Shown: positions 42,617-50,119, numbered from the stretch's first letter. The stretch is DNA of 64,000 nucleotides from Candidatus Blautia intestinavium (GCA_019113745.1 DXGV01000036.1:38152-102151), one strand, 5' to 3'. A program made the numbers and translations. Notes: generated by a model from the letters alone, not told the origin.

Positions 42617-42847
42617 ATGTTTTCTGTATTCAAAAGGAAAAGAAAAAATGAAGAACGGACGGTGAAATATAACCCGGAGAAGCAGAAGGCGGTCTTACGC
42701 TGCAGCATCTGCACCGGAGAACAGGTCGCCGGTTTCATGGATGTGGAAACAGGAAAAATCGAAGAAGTGATGCTGATCCGGAATGAAACGGACCTGGAAC
42801 AATTCAGACAGCAGTATGGAATTGCGGAAATAACAAAAATATATTAG
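42617..42847 (+). CDS. Conserved small protein of unknown function
   Basis: 76 residues. The N-terminus is basic (FKRKRKNEER), followed by VLRCSICTGEQVAGF with a CxxC pair that could bind metal, and an acidic, helix-forming C-terminal half (DLEQFRQQYGI). I recall similar short proteins as conserved in Lachnospiraceae, sometimes mislabelled as aspartate dehydrogenase, but no function is known to me. A weak ribosome binding site (GGGTGA) precedes the ATG. It lies 31 bases after the phosphoesterase gene and 37 bases before the next, probably in one transcript. Confidence 0.72.
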   Translation: MFSVFKRKRKNEERTVKYNPEKQKAVLRCSICTGEQVAGFMDVETGKIEEVMLIRNETDLEQFRQQYGIAEITKIY

Positions 42848-42884
42848 AATATTAATCAAAATACGATATCGGAGGAATCAGATA

Positions 42885-43733
42885 ATGAAAATCGCAGTAA
42901 CTTATGACAACGGAAACATCTTTCAGCATTTTGGAAAGACAGAGTATTTCAAGGTGTATGAGGTTGAGGATAATAAAGTGGTTTCCAGTGAAGTGATCGG
43001 ATCCAACGGCACGGGACACGGCGCGCTGGCGGGACTTCTTGCAGACCAGTCTGTGGACGTGCTGATCTGCGGAGGTATCGGCGGAGGAGCCCAGAGCGCC
43101 CTTGCAGAAGCCGACGTTGAGCTTTGTTCCGGCGCGCAGGGTGACGCTGATCAGGCGGTGGAAGCATATTTGAAAGGCGAGCTGGTGTCAACAGGGGCAA
43201 ACTGTGATCATCACCATGAAGAAGGACACTCCTGCGGAGATCATGGAGACGGACATTCCTGCGGCGGTAACTGCGGAGGGGGATGTGGAGCGGCTCCGAC
43301 CCTCAAGGGACGAAATGTAGGAAAAACCTGCCGCACACATTACAGAGGCACCTTTAATGACGGAACACAGTTCGATTCTTCCTATGACCGCGGCGAACCG
43401 CTGGAGTTTATCTGCGGCGCAGGCATGATGATCAGAGGATTTGACGCGGCGGTGGCAGATATGGAAGTGGGCCAGATCGTGGATATCCATCTGACTCCGG
43501 AAGAGGCGTATGGCCAGCCGGATCCCAACGCCATTTTTACGATTGAAACCGCGCAGCTTCCCGGTTCCGAGGATCTGGAAGTGGGCCAGCAGGTATATCT
43601 TTCCAACCAGATGGGACAGCCTTTCCCGGTTAAAGTCACAGCAAAAGAGGGAAGCACCATCACGTTTGACGCCAACCATGAAATGGCGGGCAAGGAACTG
43701 AACTTCAGAATCGAACTGGTTGAAGTGAAATAA
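42885..43733 (+). CDS. Fusion of a NifX/NifB-type cofactor-binding domain and a SlyD-like FKBP prolyl isomerase
   Basis: 282 residues in three parts. Residues 1-100 match the dinitrogenase iron-molybdenum cofactor family (NifX/NafY/NifB C-terminal type: KIAVTYDNGNIFQHFGKTEYF, DVLICGGIGGGAQSAL). Residues 106-135 are a His/Cys/Gly-rich linker with eight histidines and six cysteines, a likely metal-binding stretch. Residues 138-282 are a SlyD-type peptidyl-prolyl isomerase with inserted flap (HYRGTFNDGTQFDSSYDRGE, MEVGQIVDIHLTPEEAYGQ, FDANHEMAGKELNF). GGAGG precedes the ATG. No nif genes are near, so a general metal-chaperone or folding role is inferred. Confidence 0.88.
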   Translation: MKIAVTYDNGNIFQHFGKTEYFKVYEVEDNKVVSSEVIGSNGTGHGALAGLLADQSVDVLICGGIGGGAQSALAEADVELCSGAQGDADQAVEAYLKGELVSTGANCDHHHEEGHSCGDHGDGHSCGGNCGGGCGAAPTLKGRNVGKTCRTHYRGTFNDGTQFDSSYDRGEPLEFICGAGMMIRGFDAAVADMEVGQIVDIHLTPEEAYGQPDPNAIFTIETAQLPGSEDLEVGQQVYLSNQMGQPFPVKVTAKEGSTITFDANHEMAGKELNFRIELVEVK

Positions 43734-43793
43734 TTATTCAAATTCATCTTTTGCCGTTTCTGTATCAAACGTCATTCAGAGAAAGGATTTTTT

Positions 43794-44128
43794 ATGAAAA
43801 GGATGTTTTATACGGAAGCGGCATATTTTATTGGACTGGTCACGCTTTTTCATTTATAACGGCTTTTATCTATGGAAACGTGCTTGATATTATGATGAAA
43901 GTGGCTGGCCTGGTCCCGGGAACCGGGATTTTCCCAGGAACAGTGTGTTACGTTACGGGGCTTATAACCTGCGCAATTGGGGTATCTTTTCTGTTTCATA
44001 CATATATTTCACCGGAGGCGTACGAATTATTTGTAAAAGAAATATCTGCAAGATTTAATATTGACAGCAGATTTTTTGAGAAACACTTTGATTTCGTGGA
44101 TGGATTGAGGTTAAGAAAGTTTTTCTGA
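43794..44128 (+). pseudogene. Broken YczE/YitT-like membrane protein gene
   Basis: An ATG at 43794 with AGAAAGGA upstream opens a frame (MKRMFYTEAAYFIGLVTL) that stops after 21 codons. Sequence typical of the rest of a YczE/YyaS-like membrane protein continues in another frame up to 44128 (IYGNVLDIMMKVAGLVPGT, YVTGLITCAIGVSFLFHTYI, SPEAYELFVKEISARFNI). Much of the middle of the usual protein, roughly 200 residues long, is missing at the junction, and the C-terminus ends early. It is a deletion-derived pseudogene; a frame shift alone does not explain it. Confidence 0.72.
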
Positions 44129-44250
44129 GGGAAAGTGCTGTGATAATTGAATAACCGGAAGCGGATGAAAAATCAATCGCAAAAATTTGCAGTTGATTGA
44201 AAGAGCAGCATATAAAATTCAGATTCATATGATTTAAGGAGGAACAGGCT

Positions 44251-44781
44251 ATGAGTTTTCATATTCAGACGGTACTGGGAGATATCACAAAGGTTGATGA
44301 TCTGGAAGCCATTGTAAATGCGGCAAATAACAGTCTGCTAGGCGGAGGTGGAGTCGATGGCGCCATCCACAGGGCGGCAGGGCCGGAGCTTCTGGCGGAA
44401 TGCCGCACCCTGCACGGATGCGAAACAGGGGAGGCGAAGATTACGAAGGCATATTGGCTGCCCTGTAAATACGTGATTCACACCGTTGGACCGGTCTGGC
44501 GCGGTGGAGATCATGGAGAGCCACAGCTCCTGGCAAACGCTTACAGAAATTCGCTGCAGTGCGCTGTGGATCATGGGATTAAAACAATTGCTTTTCCGTC
44601 GATTTCTACAGGGGTTTACCACTACCCACTGAAGCAGGCGGCTTCGATTGCTGTGAAAACGGTGAGAGATTTTTGTGCGCAGAATCCAGGAAAGATTGAG
44701 ACGGTACGTTTTGTGCTGTTCAGCGACGATGCGCTGGCTGCGTATGAAAAAGCAGTTGGGGAGATTCCTGATAGAATATAA
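44251..44781 (+). CDS. Macrodomain protein, O-acetyl-ADP-ribose deacetylase type
   Basis: 176 residues of the macro domain, MacroD/YmdB-like class. Key blocks are [35 protein letters not shown] with the active-site loop, YVIHTVGP and [13 protein letters not shown]. Such enzymes remove ADP-ribose from proteins or hydrolyse O-acetyl-ADP-ribose. AAGGAGG is 10 bases upstream. The gene stands alone; a Nudix ADP-ribose pyrophosphatase-like gene lies 4 kb away. Confidence 0.93.
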   Translation: MSFHIQTVLGDITKVDDLEAIVNAANNSLLGGGGVDGAIHRAAGPELLAECRTLHGCETGEAKITKAYWLPCKYVIHTVGPVWRGGDHGEPQLLANAYRNSLQCAVDHGIKTIAFPSISTGVYHYPLKQAASIAVKTVRDFCAQNPGKIETVRFVLFSDDALAAYEKAVGEIPDRI

Positions 44782-44791
44782 GAAAAAAATC

Positions 44792-44820
44792 TTGAAATTA
44801 ACGTTGTAAAGCTTTATAAT
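44792..44820 (+). promoter_or_regulatory. Promoter of the FMN riboswitch-ribU unit
   Basis: TTGAAA at 44792-44797 and TATAAT at 44815-44820, 17 bases apart. The aptamer starts about 14 bases after the expected transcription start. Confidence 0.85.
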
Positions 44821-44840
44821 ACATAGCAGGTAAAAGAAAA

Positions 44841-45010
44841 TTCTTCGGGGCAGGGTGACTGCAGGCTGTGAAGATGCGCAGCAGGTGGAATTCCCTACCG
44901 GCGGTAAAGTCCGCGACCCGCGAAAGCGGCTGATCTGGTGACCGGAAAGACTGCAGAAGCAGTACGGATGGAATTCCAGAACCGACAGTATAGTCTGGAT
45001 GAGAGAAGAA
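44841..45010 (+). ncRNA. FMN riboswitch (RFN element)
   Basis: All hallmark blocks of the RFN aptamer are present: GGGGCAGGGTG near the start, ATTCCCTACCGGCGGT, AAGTCCGCGA, GATCTGGTG, ATTCCAGAACCGACAGT and GGATGAGAGAAGAA at the end. FMN binding is known to favour terminator formation and to lower riboflavin uptake. The controlled gene is ribU at 45252. Confidence 0.96.
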
Positions 45011-45035
45011 CACGAAATATTTTAAGTGCTCAGTT

Positions 45036-45062
45036 CCCCGGGAGTATTCCCGGGGATTTTCC
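45036..45062 (+). terminator. First terminator of the ribU leader (riboswitch expression platform)
   Basis: CCCCGGGA (45036-45043) pairs perfectly with TCCCGGGG (45048-45055) and is followed by ATTTTCCTTTT. It sits directly after the aptamer, where the regulated terminator belongs. Confidence 0.88.
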
Positions 45063-45067
45063 TTTTG

Positions 45068-45167
45068 CGCGATAAGCCCGTCGGACGGCCGCCGTGCTTG
45101 CACGTGCGGACACCCGACGGGCAACGGACAGCGAACAGTATTGCCGTGAGCTGCACGTAGTATCGCG
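45068..45167 (+). ncRNA. GC-rich structured module between two terminators in the ribU leader
   Basis: CGCGATA (45068-45074) and TATCGCG (45161-45167) close a roughly 100-base domain. Inside are a perfect 9-bp stem GCCCGTCGG/CCGACGGGC (45076-45084 and 45114-45122) and a shorter arm ACGG/CCGT (45124-45127 and 45144-45147), giving a three-way-junction-like layout. It is not part of the RFN consensus and carries no plausible ORF. Confidence 0.5.
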
Positions 45168-45171
45168 TGAG

Positions 45172-45218
45172 TCGGCCAGAGGAAGGAGCTTCCCTGGCCG
45201 ATCGGGAATTTTCTTTTA
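45172..45218 (+). terminator. Second terminator of the ribU leader
   Basis: TCGGCCAG (45172-45179) pairs with CTGGCCGA (45194-45201) with an inner GGAAG/CTTCC, followed by a U-rich stretch (45209-45218). It lies 34 bases before the ribU start. Confidence 0.75.
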
Positions 45219-45251
45219 TACGGAAATTTTTCAAAAAAGGAGAGGACAATT

Positions 45252-45887
45252 ATGAGTGAACAGGTATTAAGAAGTGGAAATGCAATGGACAGGAGCCGGA
45301 CGAGGACCATTACCCAGGTGGCTATGCTGGGAGCGGTGGCCGGCGTACTGATGAATCTGGAGTTCCCTATTCCCTTCCTGGCTCCGTCCTTCTATCAGTT
45401 GGATTTCTCGGAGATTCCGGTGCTTGTAGGAAGTTTTGCCATGGGACCGCTGGCAGGAGTGATTATTGAGCTGGTAAAGATTCTGGTGCATCTGGTGACG
45501 AAGGGAACATTAACTGCTGGCGTGGGTGATCTGGCCAACTTTATATTCGGCTGTACTTTTGTGGTTCCGGCAGGGCTACTGTACCGCCTGCATCATGTGA
45601 AGAGCAGGAGACACGCAGTAGAAGGAATGGCTGTAGGTACGGTTCTTACAACGGCGGCAGCCTGCCTGATGAATGCGTTTGTTCTGCTTCCGGCTTACGG
45701 CAAGGCTTTCGGAATGCCGATCGAGGCTTTTATCGAGATGGGATCCGCAGTGCATTCCTCTGTTGACAGCCTGCTTGGATTCGTGGCGCTGATCATCGTG
45801 CCCTTTAATCTGTTTAAATACACCCTGACTTCCGTGATCGTATTCTTTATTTACAAGAGGATCCGCGTAGTCCTGAAGGGCGACTGA
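45252..45887 (+). CDS. ribU: Riboflavin transporter RibU (ECF S-component)
   Basis: 211 residues with about five to six hydrophobic segments. Family blocks are the cytoplasmic start TRTITQVAMLGAVAGVLM, FPIPFLAPSFYQLDFSEIPVL with the riboflavin-binding loop, and ELVKILVHLVTKGTLTAGVG. RibU binds riboflavin and works with a shared ECF ATPase/T-component module encoded elsewhere. AAAGGAG is upstream. Its position behind an FMN riboswitch confirms the call. Confidence 0.96.
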   Translation: MSEQVLRSGNAMDRSRTRTITQVAMLGAVAGVLMNLEFPIPFLAPSFYQLDFSEIPVLVGSFAMGPLAGVIIELVKILVHLVTKGTLTAGVGDLANFIFGCTFVVPAGLLYRLHHVKSRRHAVEGMAVGTVLTTAAACLMNAFVLLPAYGKAFGMPIEAFIEMGSAVHSSVDSLLGFVALIIVPFNLFKYTLTSVIVFFIYKRIRVVLKGD

Positions 45888-45902
45888 GAAATACTGAGTT
45901 TA

Positions 45903-45947
45903 TATGGCGTTATGGAGACTGGACCAGAAGTTTCCATAACGCTTTTT
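45903..45947 (+). terminator. Terminator of ribU; left copy of a duplicated terminator
   Basis: GCGTTATGGA pairs with TCCATAACGC, followed by TTTTT. The stem and tail are identical to those at 46625-46669, and the loops have equal length (13 bases) but different sequence. Confidence 0.92.
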
Positions 45948-46005
45948 GTTTAAGCAGAGAATCCTGTGGGCAGGATTCCTTTATAAAAATTTCACAGTTT
46001 GTCTG

Positions 46006-46034
46006 TTGTGATAGAGACATAATAATGGTATTAT
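46006..46034 (+). promoter_or_regulatory. Promoter of the toxin-antitoxin module
   Basis: TTGTGA at 46006-46011 and TATTAT at 46029-46034, 17 bases apart, just before the antitoxin ribosome binding site AGGAGGTG. Confidence 0.65.
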
Positions 46035-46058
46035 AAAGGTATAAAGGAGGTGTGAATT

Positions 46059-46319
46059 ATGCCGCAGATAATACCTATCAAAGAATTGAAAAATACCGCA
46101 GATATTTCGGAACTGTGTCATTGCACAGATGAACCTATCTATATTACCAAGAACGGATATGGAGATATGGTTATTATGAGTATGGAAAATTATGAGCGCA
46201 TGTTAAGGCGCCTGAAAGTATATGAAGATATACTTGCTTCTGAGAAACAGATCGAAGAAGGAAGGGTAAAAGACGCAAAAAATTCTCTGGCTGCCATGAG
46301 GAAACAATATGGCTTATAA
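46059..46319 (+). CDS. Type II antitoxin of the Phd/YefM family
   Basis: 86 residues. The N-terminal half has the Phd/YefM DNA-binding fold (IPIKELKNTADISELCHCTD, then EPIYITKNGYGDMVIMSMENYERM). The C-terminal helix (about 55-86) would wrap the toxin. AGGAGGTG lies ahead of the start. The gene overlaps the toxin gene by 11 bases, the usual coupling in such pairs. It presumably represses its own promoter. Confidence 0.9.
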   Translation: MPQIIPIKELKNTADISELCHCTDEPIYITKNGYGDMVIMSMENYERMLRRLKVYEDILASEKQIEEGRVKDAKNSLAAMRKQYGL

Positions 46320-46620
46320 TCTCATTGTTACTGAGCGTGCAGAAAATCTGCTGGATAAAATCATAAATTATATGCTTTATCATTTGAAAAATGAGCAGGC
46401 AGCTTCTCATTTACTTGACAGCGTTGAAAAAATATATGAAAGACTGGAAGAAAATCCGTGTCAATTTGTGAAAAGTAAAGATCCATATCTGAAACAGAAA
46501 GGATATCGTGAAGCGGTATTAACAGATATGAATTATATGATAGTATTTCGGGTTGAAGGCAGGAACGTTTATATAATGGGGATTTTTCATCAGTTGGAAG
46601 ATTTCAGAAGAAACATATAG
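46309..46620 (+). CDS. Type II toxin of the RelE/ParE superfamily
   Basis: 103 residues with the RelE/ParE fold: N-terminal strand YNLIVTERAENLLDKIINY, a helical hairpin, and a C-terminal sheet ending VFRVEGRNVYIMGIFHQLED. RelE members cut mRNA at the ribosome, ParE members poison gyrase; the sequence fits the RelE/YoeB-like side but this is not certain. The start is inside the antitoxin gene behind GAGGAAAC. The pair sits between two copies of the ribU terminator. Confidence 0.9.
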   Translation: MAYNLIVTERAENLLDKIINYMLYHLKNEQAASHLLDSVEKIYERLEENPCQFVKSKDPYLKQKGYREAVLTDMNYMIVFRVEGRNVYIMGIFHQLEDFRRNI

Positions 46621-46624
46621 ATTT

Positions 46625-46669
46625 TATGGCGTTATGGAGTTTGAGTCAGAGATTTCCATAACGCTTTTT
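46625..46669 (+). terminator. Terminator of the toxin-antitoxin pair; right copy of a duplicated terminator
   Basis: Same stem as the ribU terminator (GCGTTATGGA/TCCATAACGC) with a 13-base loop of different sequence and a longer U-run. All 32 stem and flank positions match copy 1. Confidence 0.92.
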
Positions 46670-46690
46670 TTATGAAAAATTATGAGACAG

Positions 46691-46719
46691 GGAACCATCG
46701 GATCAGCGGAATGGTCTAA
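46691..46719 (+). promoter_or_regulatory. Possible autoregulatory ECF promoter
   Basis: GGAACC at 46691-46696 and GTCTAA at 46714-46719 with a 17-base spacer resemble ECF-sigma promoters. It lies 43 bases before the sigma factor gene, consistent with self-activation. Confidence 0.45.
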
Positions 46720-46761
46720 TATATAGATAAAACAGACAGAACAGCACAAAGGAGACTGTGT

Positions 46762-47268
46762 ATGGACAGAAAAGAATTCGGGAATCTGATCCTGGAGAAT
46801 GAACGGCAGCTTTACCGGATCGCGAAATCCATTCTGAGAAGCGACGAGGACTGTGCGGACGCAGCCCAGGAGGCGGTGATGAAAGCGTTCGAGAAGCTGC
46901 ATACCCTGCGTGACGACAGATATGCGAAGACCTGGCTGATCCGGATCCTTATCAACGAGTGCTTCCGTATGGCAGATAAACAGAAAAGGGAGCGGATGCT
47001 GGCAGATAAGGTAAAAAGCTGTGAAAAACAGGCGCATAAAGAACAGACGCCGGGAAATGTCCGGGAGGAAGAGTACAGTGAACTTTATCAGGCGCTGGCG
47101 CAGCTTCCGCGGGAATTCCGTATTATACTGGAACTTTATTATCTTGAAGAGTTTTCCGTAAAAGAAATATCGGAACTTATGGGAATCCCGGAAGGCACGG
47201 TGAAAAGCCGGCTGGGAAGAGGCCGGGAAAAACTGAAACAGCGTCTGTGTCAGAAGGAGGGGAAATAA
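46762..47268 (+). CDS. ECF-type RNA polymerase sigma factor
   Basis: 168 residues with sigma region 2 (about 8-75, including DEDCADAAQEAVMKAFEKL and the WLIRILINECF segment) and region 4 (about 110-165, LPREFRIILELYYLEEFSVK and the helix-turn-helix EGTVKSRLGRGRE). It directs polymerase to a small regulon, probably for cell-envelope stress. AAAGGAG precedes the ATG. The stop overlaps the start of the anti-sigma-like gene (TAATG), so the two are made together. Confidence 0.94.
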   Translation: MDRKEFGNLILENERQLYRIAKSILRSDEDCADAAQEAVMKAFEKLHTLRDDRYAKTWLIRILINECFRMADKQKRERMLADKVKSCEKQAHKEQTPGNVREEEYSELYQALAQLPREFRIILELYYLEEFSVKEISELMGIPEGTVKSRLGRGREKLKQRLCQKEGK

Positions 47269-48398
47269 TGGATAAGAAAATCTGGGAAAATCAGTATCCG
47301 AAAATGCCGGAACTCTTTCATCTGGCAGTGGAACAGGCGGTGAACAGAGCGGTTGAGAACGAAACAGTATACACCGGCGGTGAAACTGTGGAGAGGGGAC
47401 GCTCCGACCAGAATATCCGTGGAGCCGCATCCTTAAATAAAAGGAAAAACTGGCGTCTGCTCATTCTTGCGGCGGTTCTCTGCAGCGGCCTGATATCTGC
47501 GGCGGCAGTTTCCGGACGGAAACCGGTGAGGACAGCGGAAGTGGATTTTCAGGAAAAACTGGGACTTGGAGAAAGGTCAGATCTTGAGGAAGTCTGGTTC
47601 ACAGACGTTGAGGTGGGCATAGCGGAAGAACCCCGATATGTAAATGAACTGCATCCGGAAATCCTGGAGGATATGAAAGAACTGAAGGCGGACGGACCGC
47701 TGATCACCATAGACCGGATAATGTATGACGGCCTTCAGCTTGCGGTATGTGCCTATCCCACAGAGGAGATGGAAGGATATACGATAGAATCCTGGTCCAT
47801 GACGGTCAACGGGCAGAAGACCGGCCCAAATGAGATGGACGACAACATGGGAAAGCAGGATTACTTTATCTTTACCGCGCAGCTTTATGATATGGAGCCC
47901 GCGGACCGGATGGAGGTTGTCCTTCCGCTGAGCGTATACAGAGATAATGAACGATACGAAAACCAGGAGCTTCTTTTTACCGTAGAAGGAAAGACGGCGG
48001 AACAGATCCCGGATCAGGAGTTTGATCTGGAGAGCTGCACGGTGAAGCTGACGGAAATGCGCAGGTCACTGACGGCTTTTGCCGGAAGGATCCAGATCGA
48101 AAGGACGCCGGAACAGCAGAGCAGTTATGAAAAAGAAGACCGGGAGATCATACATATGGTTCTGGAAGGAACGGATGGGATCAGGTGGGAAGAACTTCCG
48201 CTAAATGAAAATACAAAGACATTGAGCACAGATGAAAAACATGAGGAAGGATATTTTTACTATGAGATCCCTGAAGACGGACAGACGCAGGTGAATCTGC
48301 AGCTGATGAGCTGTCTTAAAAGCGAGAGATGGGAGAAATGGGATTCTTCCGATCTGGCCAACCGGTACGGAGAAGTCCTGACTGTTGATCTGCGGTGA
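47268..48398 (+). CDS. Membrane-anchored anti-sigma factor-like protein (DUF4179-like)
   Basis: 376 residues. A short cytoplasmic N-terminus (1-62) would bind the sigma factor, one transmembrane helix follows (about 63-81, WRLLILAAVLCSGLISAAAV), and a large extracytoplasmic part (about 85-376) resembles DUF4179 domains of clostridial sigma-operon proteins. The start at 47268 follows AAGGAGGGG; an upstream GTG at 47247 is inside the sigma gene. The function as anti-sigma is inferred from coupling and topology. Confidence 0.82.
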   Translation: MDKKIWENQYPKMPELFHLAVEQAVNRAVENETVYTGGETVERGRSDQNIRGAASLNKRKNWRLLILAAVLCSGLISAAAVSGRKPVRTAEVDFQEKLGLGERSDLEEVWFTDVEVGIAEEPRYVNELHPEILEDMKELKADGPLITIDRIMYDGLQLAVCAYPTEEMEGYTIESWSMTVNGQKTGPNEMDDNMGKQDYFIFTAQLYDMEPADRMEVVLPLSVYRDNERYENQELLFTVEGKTAEQIPDQEFDLESCTVKLTEMRRSLTAFAGRIQIERTPEQQSSYEKEDREIIHMVLEGTDGIRWEELPLNENTKTLSTDEKHEEGYFYYEIPEDGQTQVNLQLMSCLKSERWEKWDSSDLANRYGEVLTVDLR

Positions 48399-48553
48399 CT
48401 GGATACAGAATGTAACAGCGAAGAGGGGGCTGGTACATGGAATAGAGGGGGAGTCTGGTATATGGACGCTATACAAACAGCGGCAAATGGGATATAATCT
48501 GAATATATGACGGACAGCGCCGGGCGGCAGTACAGTCCGGCTCTTCTGTATGC

Positions 48554-48626
48554 GTAGCGCCAGTGTATAAGGGGCAACACGCCAGCCCTTTGTCGACCGG
48601 GTTGGCCCTCTGTATACTGACGCTAC
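48554..48626. repeat. Long inverted repeat upstream of the Nudix gene
   Basis: An arm at 48554-48573 (GTAGCGCCAGTGTATA...) pairs with 48606-48626 (...TGTATACTGACGCTAC), and an inner CCAGCCC/GGGTTGG adds to the stem. A direct repeat (GAGGGGG...CTGGTA.ATGGA) lies nearby at about 48422-48466. There is no U-run. It fills most of the 256-base gap; no gene is visible there. Confidence 0.55.
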
Positions 48627-48654
48627 AAATTTAAAATATACGGGGGAAATATTC

Positions 48655-49269
48655 ATGGGAGAAATACATCATGTGGAAAAACTGACGGACAATCGTTTTG
48701 TAAACCTTTATCATGTGGACGCTACCAGCGTGCATAATACGCCGGTGTCCTACTATGTGGCTTCCCGGGCGAAGAGCGTAGAGGAACTAAAACTGAAAAC
48801 AGGAAAAAATACGCCGGACGGAGTGATTATTTACAGTATTTATGGAGAGAAAAGAGATAAAGTGGTCCTGATCCGCCAGTACCGCTATGCTCTGGGCGGA
48901 TATATTTATGAGTTCCCCGCAGGGCTGGTGGAAGCGGGAGAAGATTTTCATCAGGCAGCGATTCGGGAGATGAAGGAAGAAACCGGGCTTGACCTGGAAC
49001 CGCTGCAAGTGGATGAGGCTTATGAAAAACCGTATTTTACTACTATCGGAATGACGGACGAATCCTGCGCCACTGTATACGGATATGCTTCCGGCGAAAT
49101 AAGTAAAGCCGCCCAGGAGGCTTCCGAGGAAATAGAGATTGTCCTGGCGGACAGGGAGAAAGTCAGAAGGATACTGAAAGAAGAACGTGTGGCGATCATG
49201 TGCGCCTATATGCTGATGCATTTTCTGGAGGATGAGGAGCCCTTCGGTTTTTTGAAGAAAGAATTGTAA
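48655..49269 (+). CDS. Nudix hydrolase, ADP-ribose pyrophosphatase-like
   Basis: 204 residues. The Nudix box Gx5Ex7REUxEExGU is present as GLVEAGEDFHQAAIREMKEE followed by TG (about 89-110). Such enzymes split ADP-ribose and related dinucleotides. The YRYALGGYIYEFPAG block before the box is typical of ADP-ribose/sugar-nucleotide members. GGGGGAAA precedes the ATG. Confidence 0.9.
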   Translation: MGEIHHVEKLTDNRFVNLYHVDATSVHNTPVSYYVASRAKSVEELKLKTGKNTPDGVIIYSIYGEKRDKVVLIRQYRYALGGYIYEFPAGLVEAGEDFHQAAIREMKEETGLDLEPLQVDEAYEKPYFTTIGMTDESCATVYGYASGEISKAAQEASEEIEIVLADREKVRRILKEERVAIMCAYMLMHFLEDEEPFGFLKKEL

Positions 49270-49326
49270 AACAGCGTACTGCCTGCATTGTGAAATAAAA
49301 TCAGAAAAAGAAAGGAACTGCGACAT

Positions 49327-49965
49327 ATGAATATGGTAAAAAGAAGAGACGCAGGCCTGGCCTATGTCTCAGATGAAAAAGTAATGGAAGAACAGGCGGC
49401 GGCCAGAAAAATCCTGCAGAAACTGAATTTTATGGACCGTTCTGATTTTGAAGGGATTGCCGGAGTGGTGAAAGAACTTCTGGGAAAATCGGAGAACGCA
49501 ATGATCAATCCGCCCTTTTACTGCGATTATGGAAGCCATATCGAAGTTGGGAAAAACTTTTTTGCAAATTATAACTGCACAATTCTGGATGTGGCGAAGG
49601 TGAAAATAGGAGATAACTGCCAGATGGCGCCTAATGTGGCTGTCTATACGGCAGGCCATCCTGTTTATCCGGATACTAGGAACACGGCCTATGAATATGG
49701 AAAAGAGGTTACGATCGGGGATAATTGCTGGATTGGCGGAAATACGGTGATCTGTCCGGGAGTCCATATCGGTGACAATGTGGTGATCGGAGCAGGAAGC
49801 GTGGTAACGAAGGATATTCCGGACTGGAGCATTGCCGCCGGAAATCCCTGCCGTGTCATCCGGAAGATCACAGAAGCGGACAGACGGAAGCTTTTCCGCA
49901 ACGAAGAAATTGACGACGAAGCCTGGGAAGATATTCAGAGCCGTATTTCGCAGAATCGCGGCTGA
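49327..49965 (+). CDS. Maltose/galactoside O-acetyltransferase-like hexapeptide transferase
   Basis: 212 residues. The N-terminal helical Mac domain (about 1-60) is followed by left-handed beta-helix hexapeptide repeats (about 75-185), with the catalytic histidine region TAGHPVYPDTRN and the end block VTKDIPDWSIAAGNPCRVIR. It transfers acetyl from acetyl-CoA to a sugar. AAAGGA lies 9 bases upstream. A terminator overlaps its stop codon. Confidence 0.92.
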   Translation: MNMVKRRDAGLAYVSDEKVMEEQAAARKILQKLNFMDRSDFEGIAGVVKELLGKSENAMINPPFYCDYGSHIEVGKNFFANYNCTILDVAKVKIGDNCQMAPNVAVYTAGHPVYPDTRNTAYEYGKEVTIGDNCWIGGNTVICPGVHIGDNVVIGAGSVVTKDIPDWSIAAGNPCRVIRKITEADRRKLFRNEEIDDEAWEDIQSRISQNRG

Positions 49966-49977
49966 AAGCCGTTTTTT
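49959..49977 (+). terminator. Terminator overlapping the acetyltransferase stop codon
   Basis: CGGCT (49959-49963) pairs with AGCCG (49967-49971) around GAA and is followed by six U. The TGA stop (49963-49965) is in the stem-loop. Confidence 0.75.
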
Positions 49978-50004
49978 GGGAAATCGTTTTTCTTTTTCCG
50001 CATC

Positions 50005-50034
50005 TTGACAAATATCTGTTGTTCATGTTATAGT
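50005..50034 (+). promoter_or_regulatory. Promoter of the glucose-type PTS operon
   Basis: TTGACA at 50005-50010 and TATAGT at 50029-50034, 18 bases apart, with an extended -10 (TG one base before). Confidence 0.8.
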
Positions 50035-50061
50035 CGAGACAGTTGTAGTGTGTAACTCATA

Positions 50062-50119
50062 AGGAGGCATTAACTATACATAACAAGGAGTGTTTATGTG
50101 TATTAGTGCCTCTTTTTTT
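50062..50119 (+). terminator. Leader terminator controlled by antitermination
   Basis: A long imperfect stem (GAGGCATTAAC.. at 50065-50083 with ..TTAGTGCCTC at 50094-50112) is followed by seven U, 80 bases before the PTS gene. The preceding bases 50041-50072 probably hold the ribonucleic antiterminator bound by the BglG-type protein encoded downstream; the exact antiterminator pairing was not resolved. Confidence 0.78.

Noticed and set aside
45903-46669. Duplicated terminators read as ends of an insertion sequence
   Set aside because: They are direct repeats of a whole terminator, there is no transposase between them, and no short target duplication was seen.
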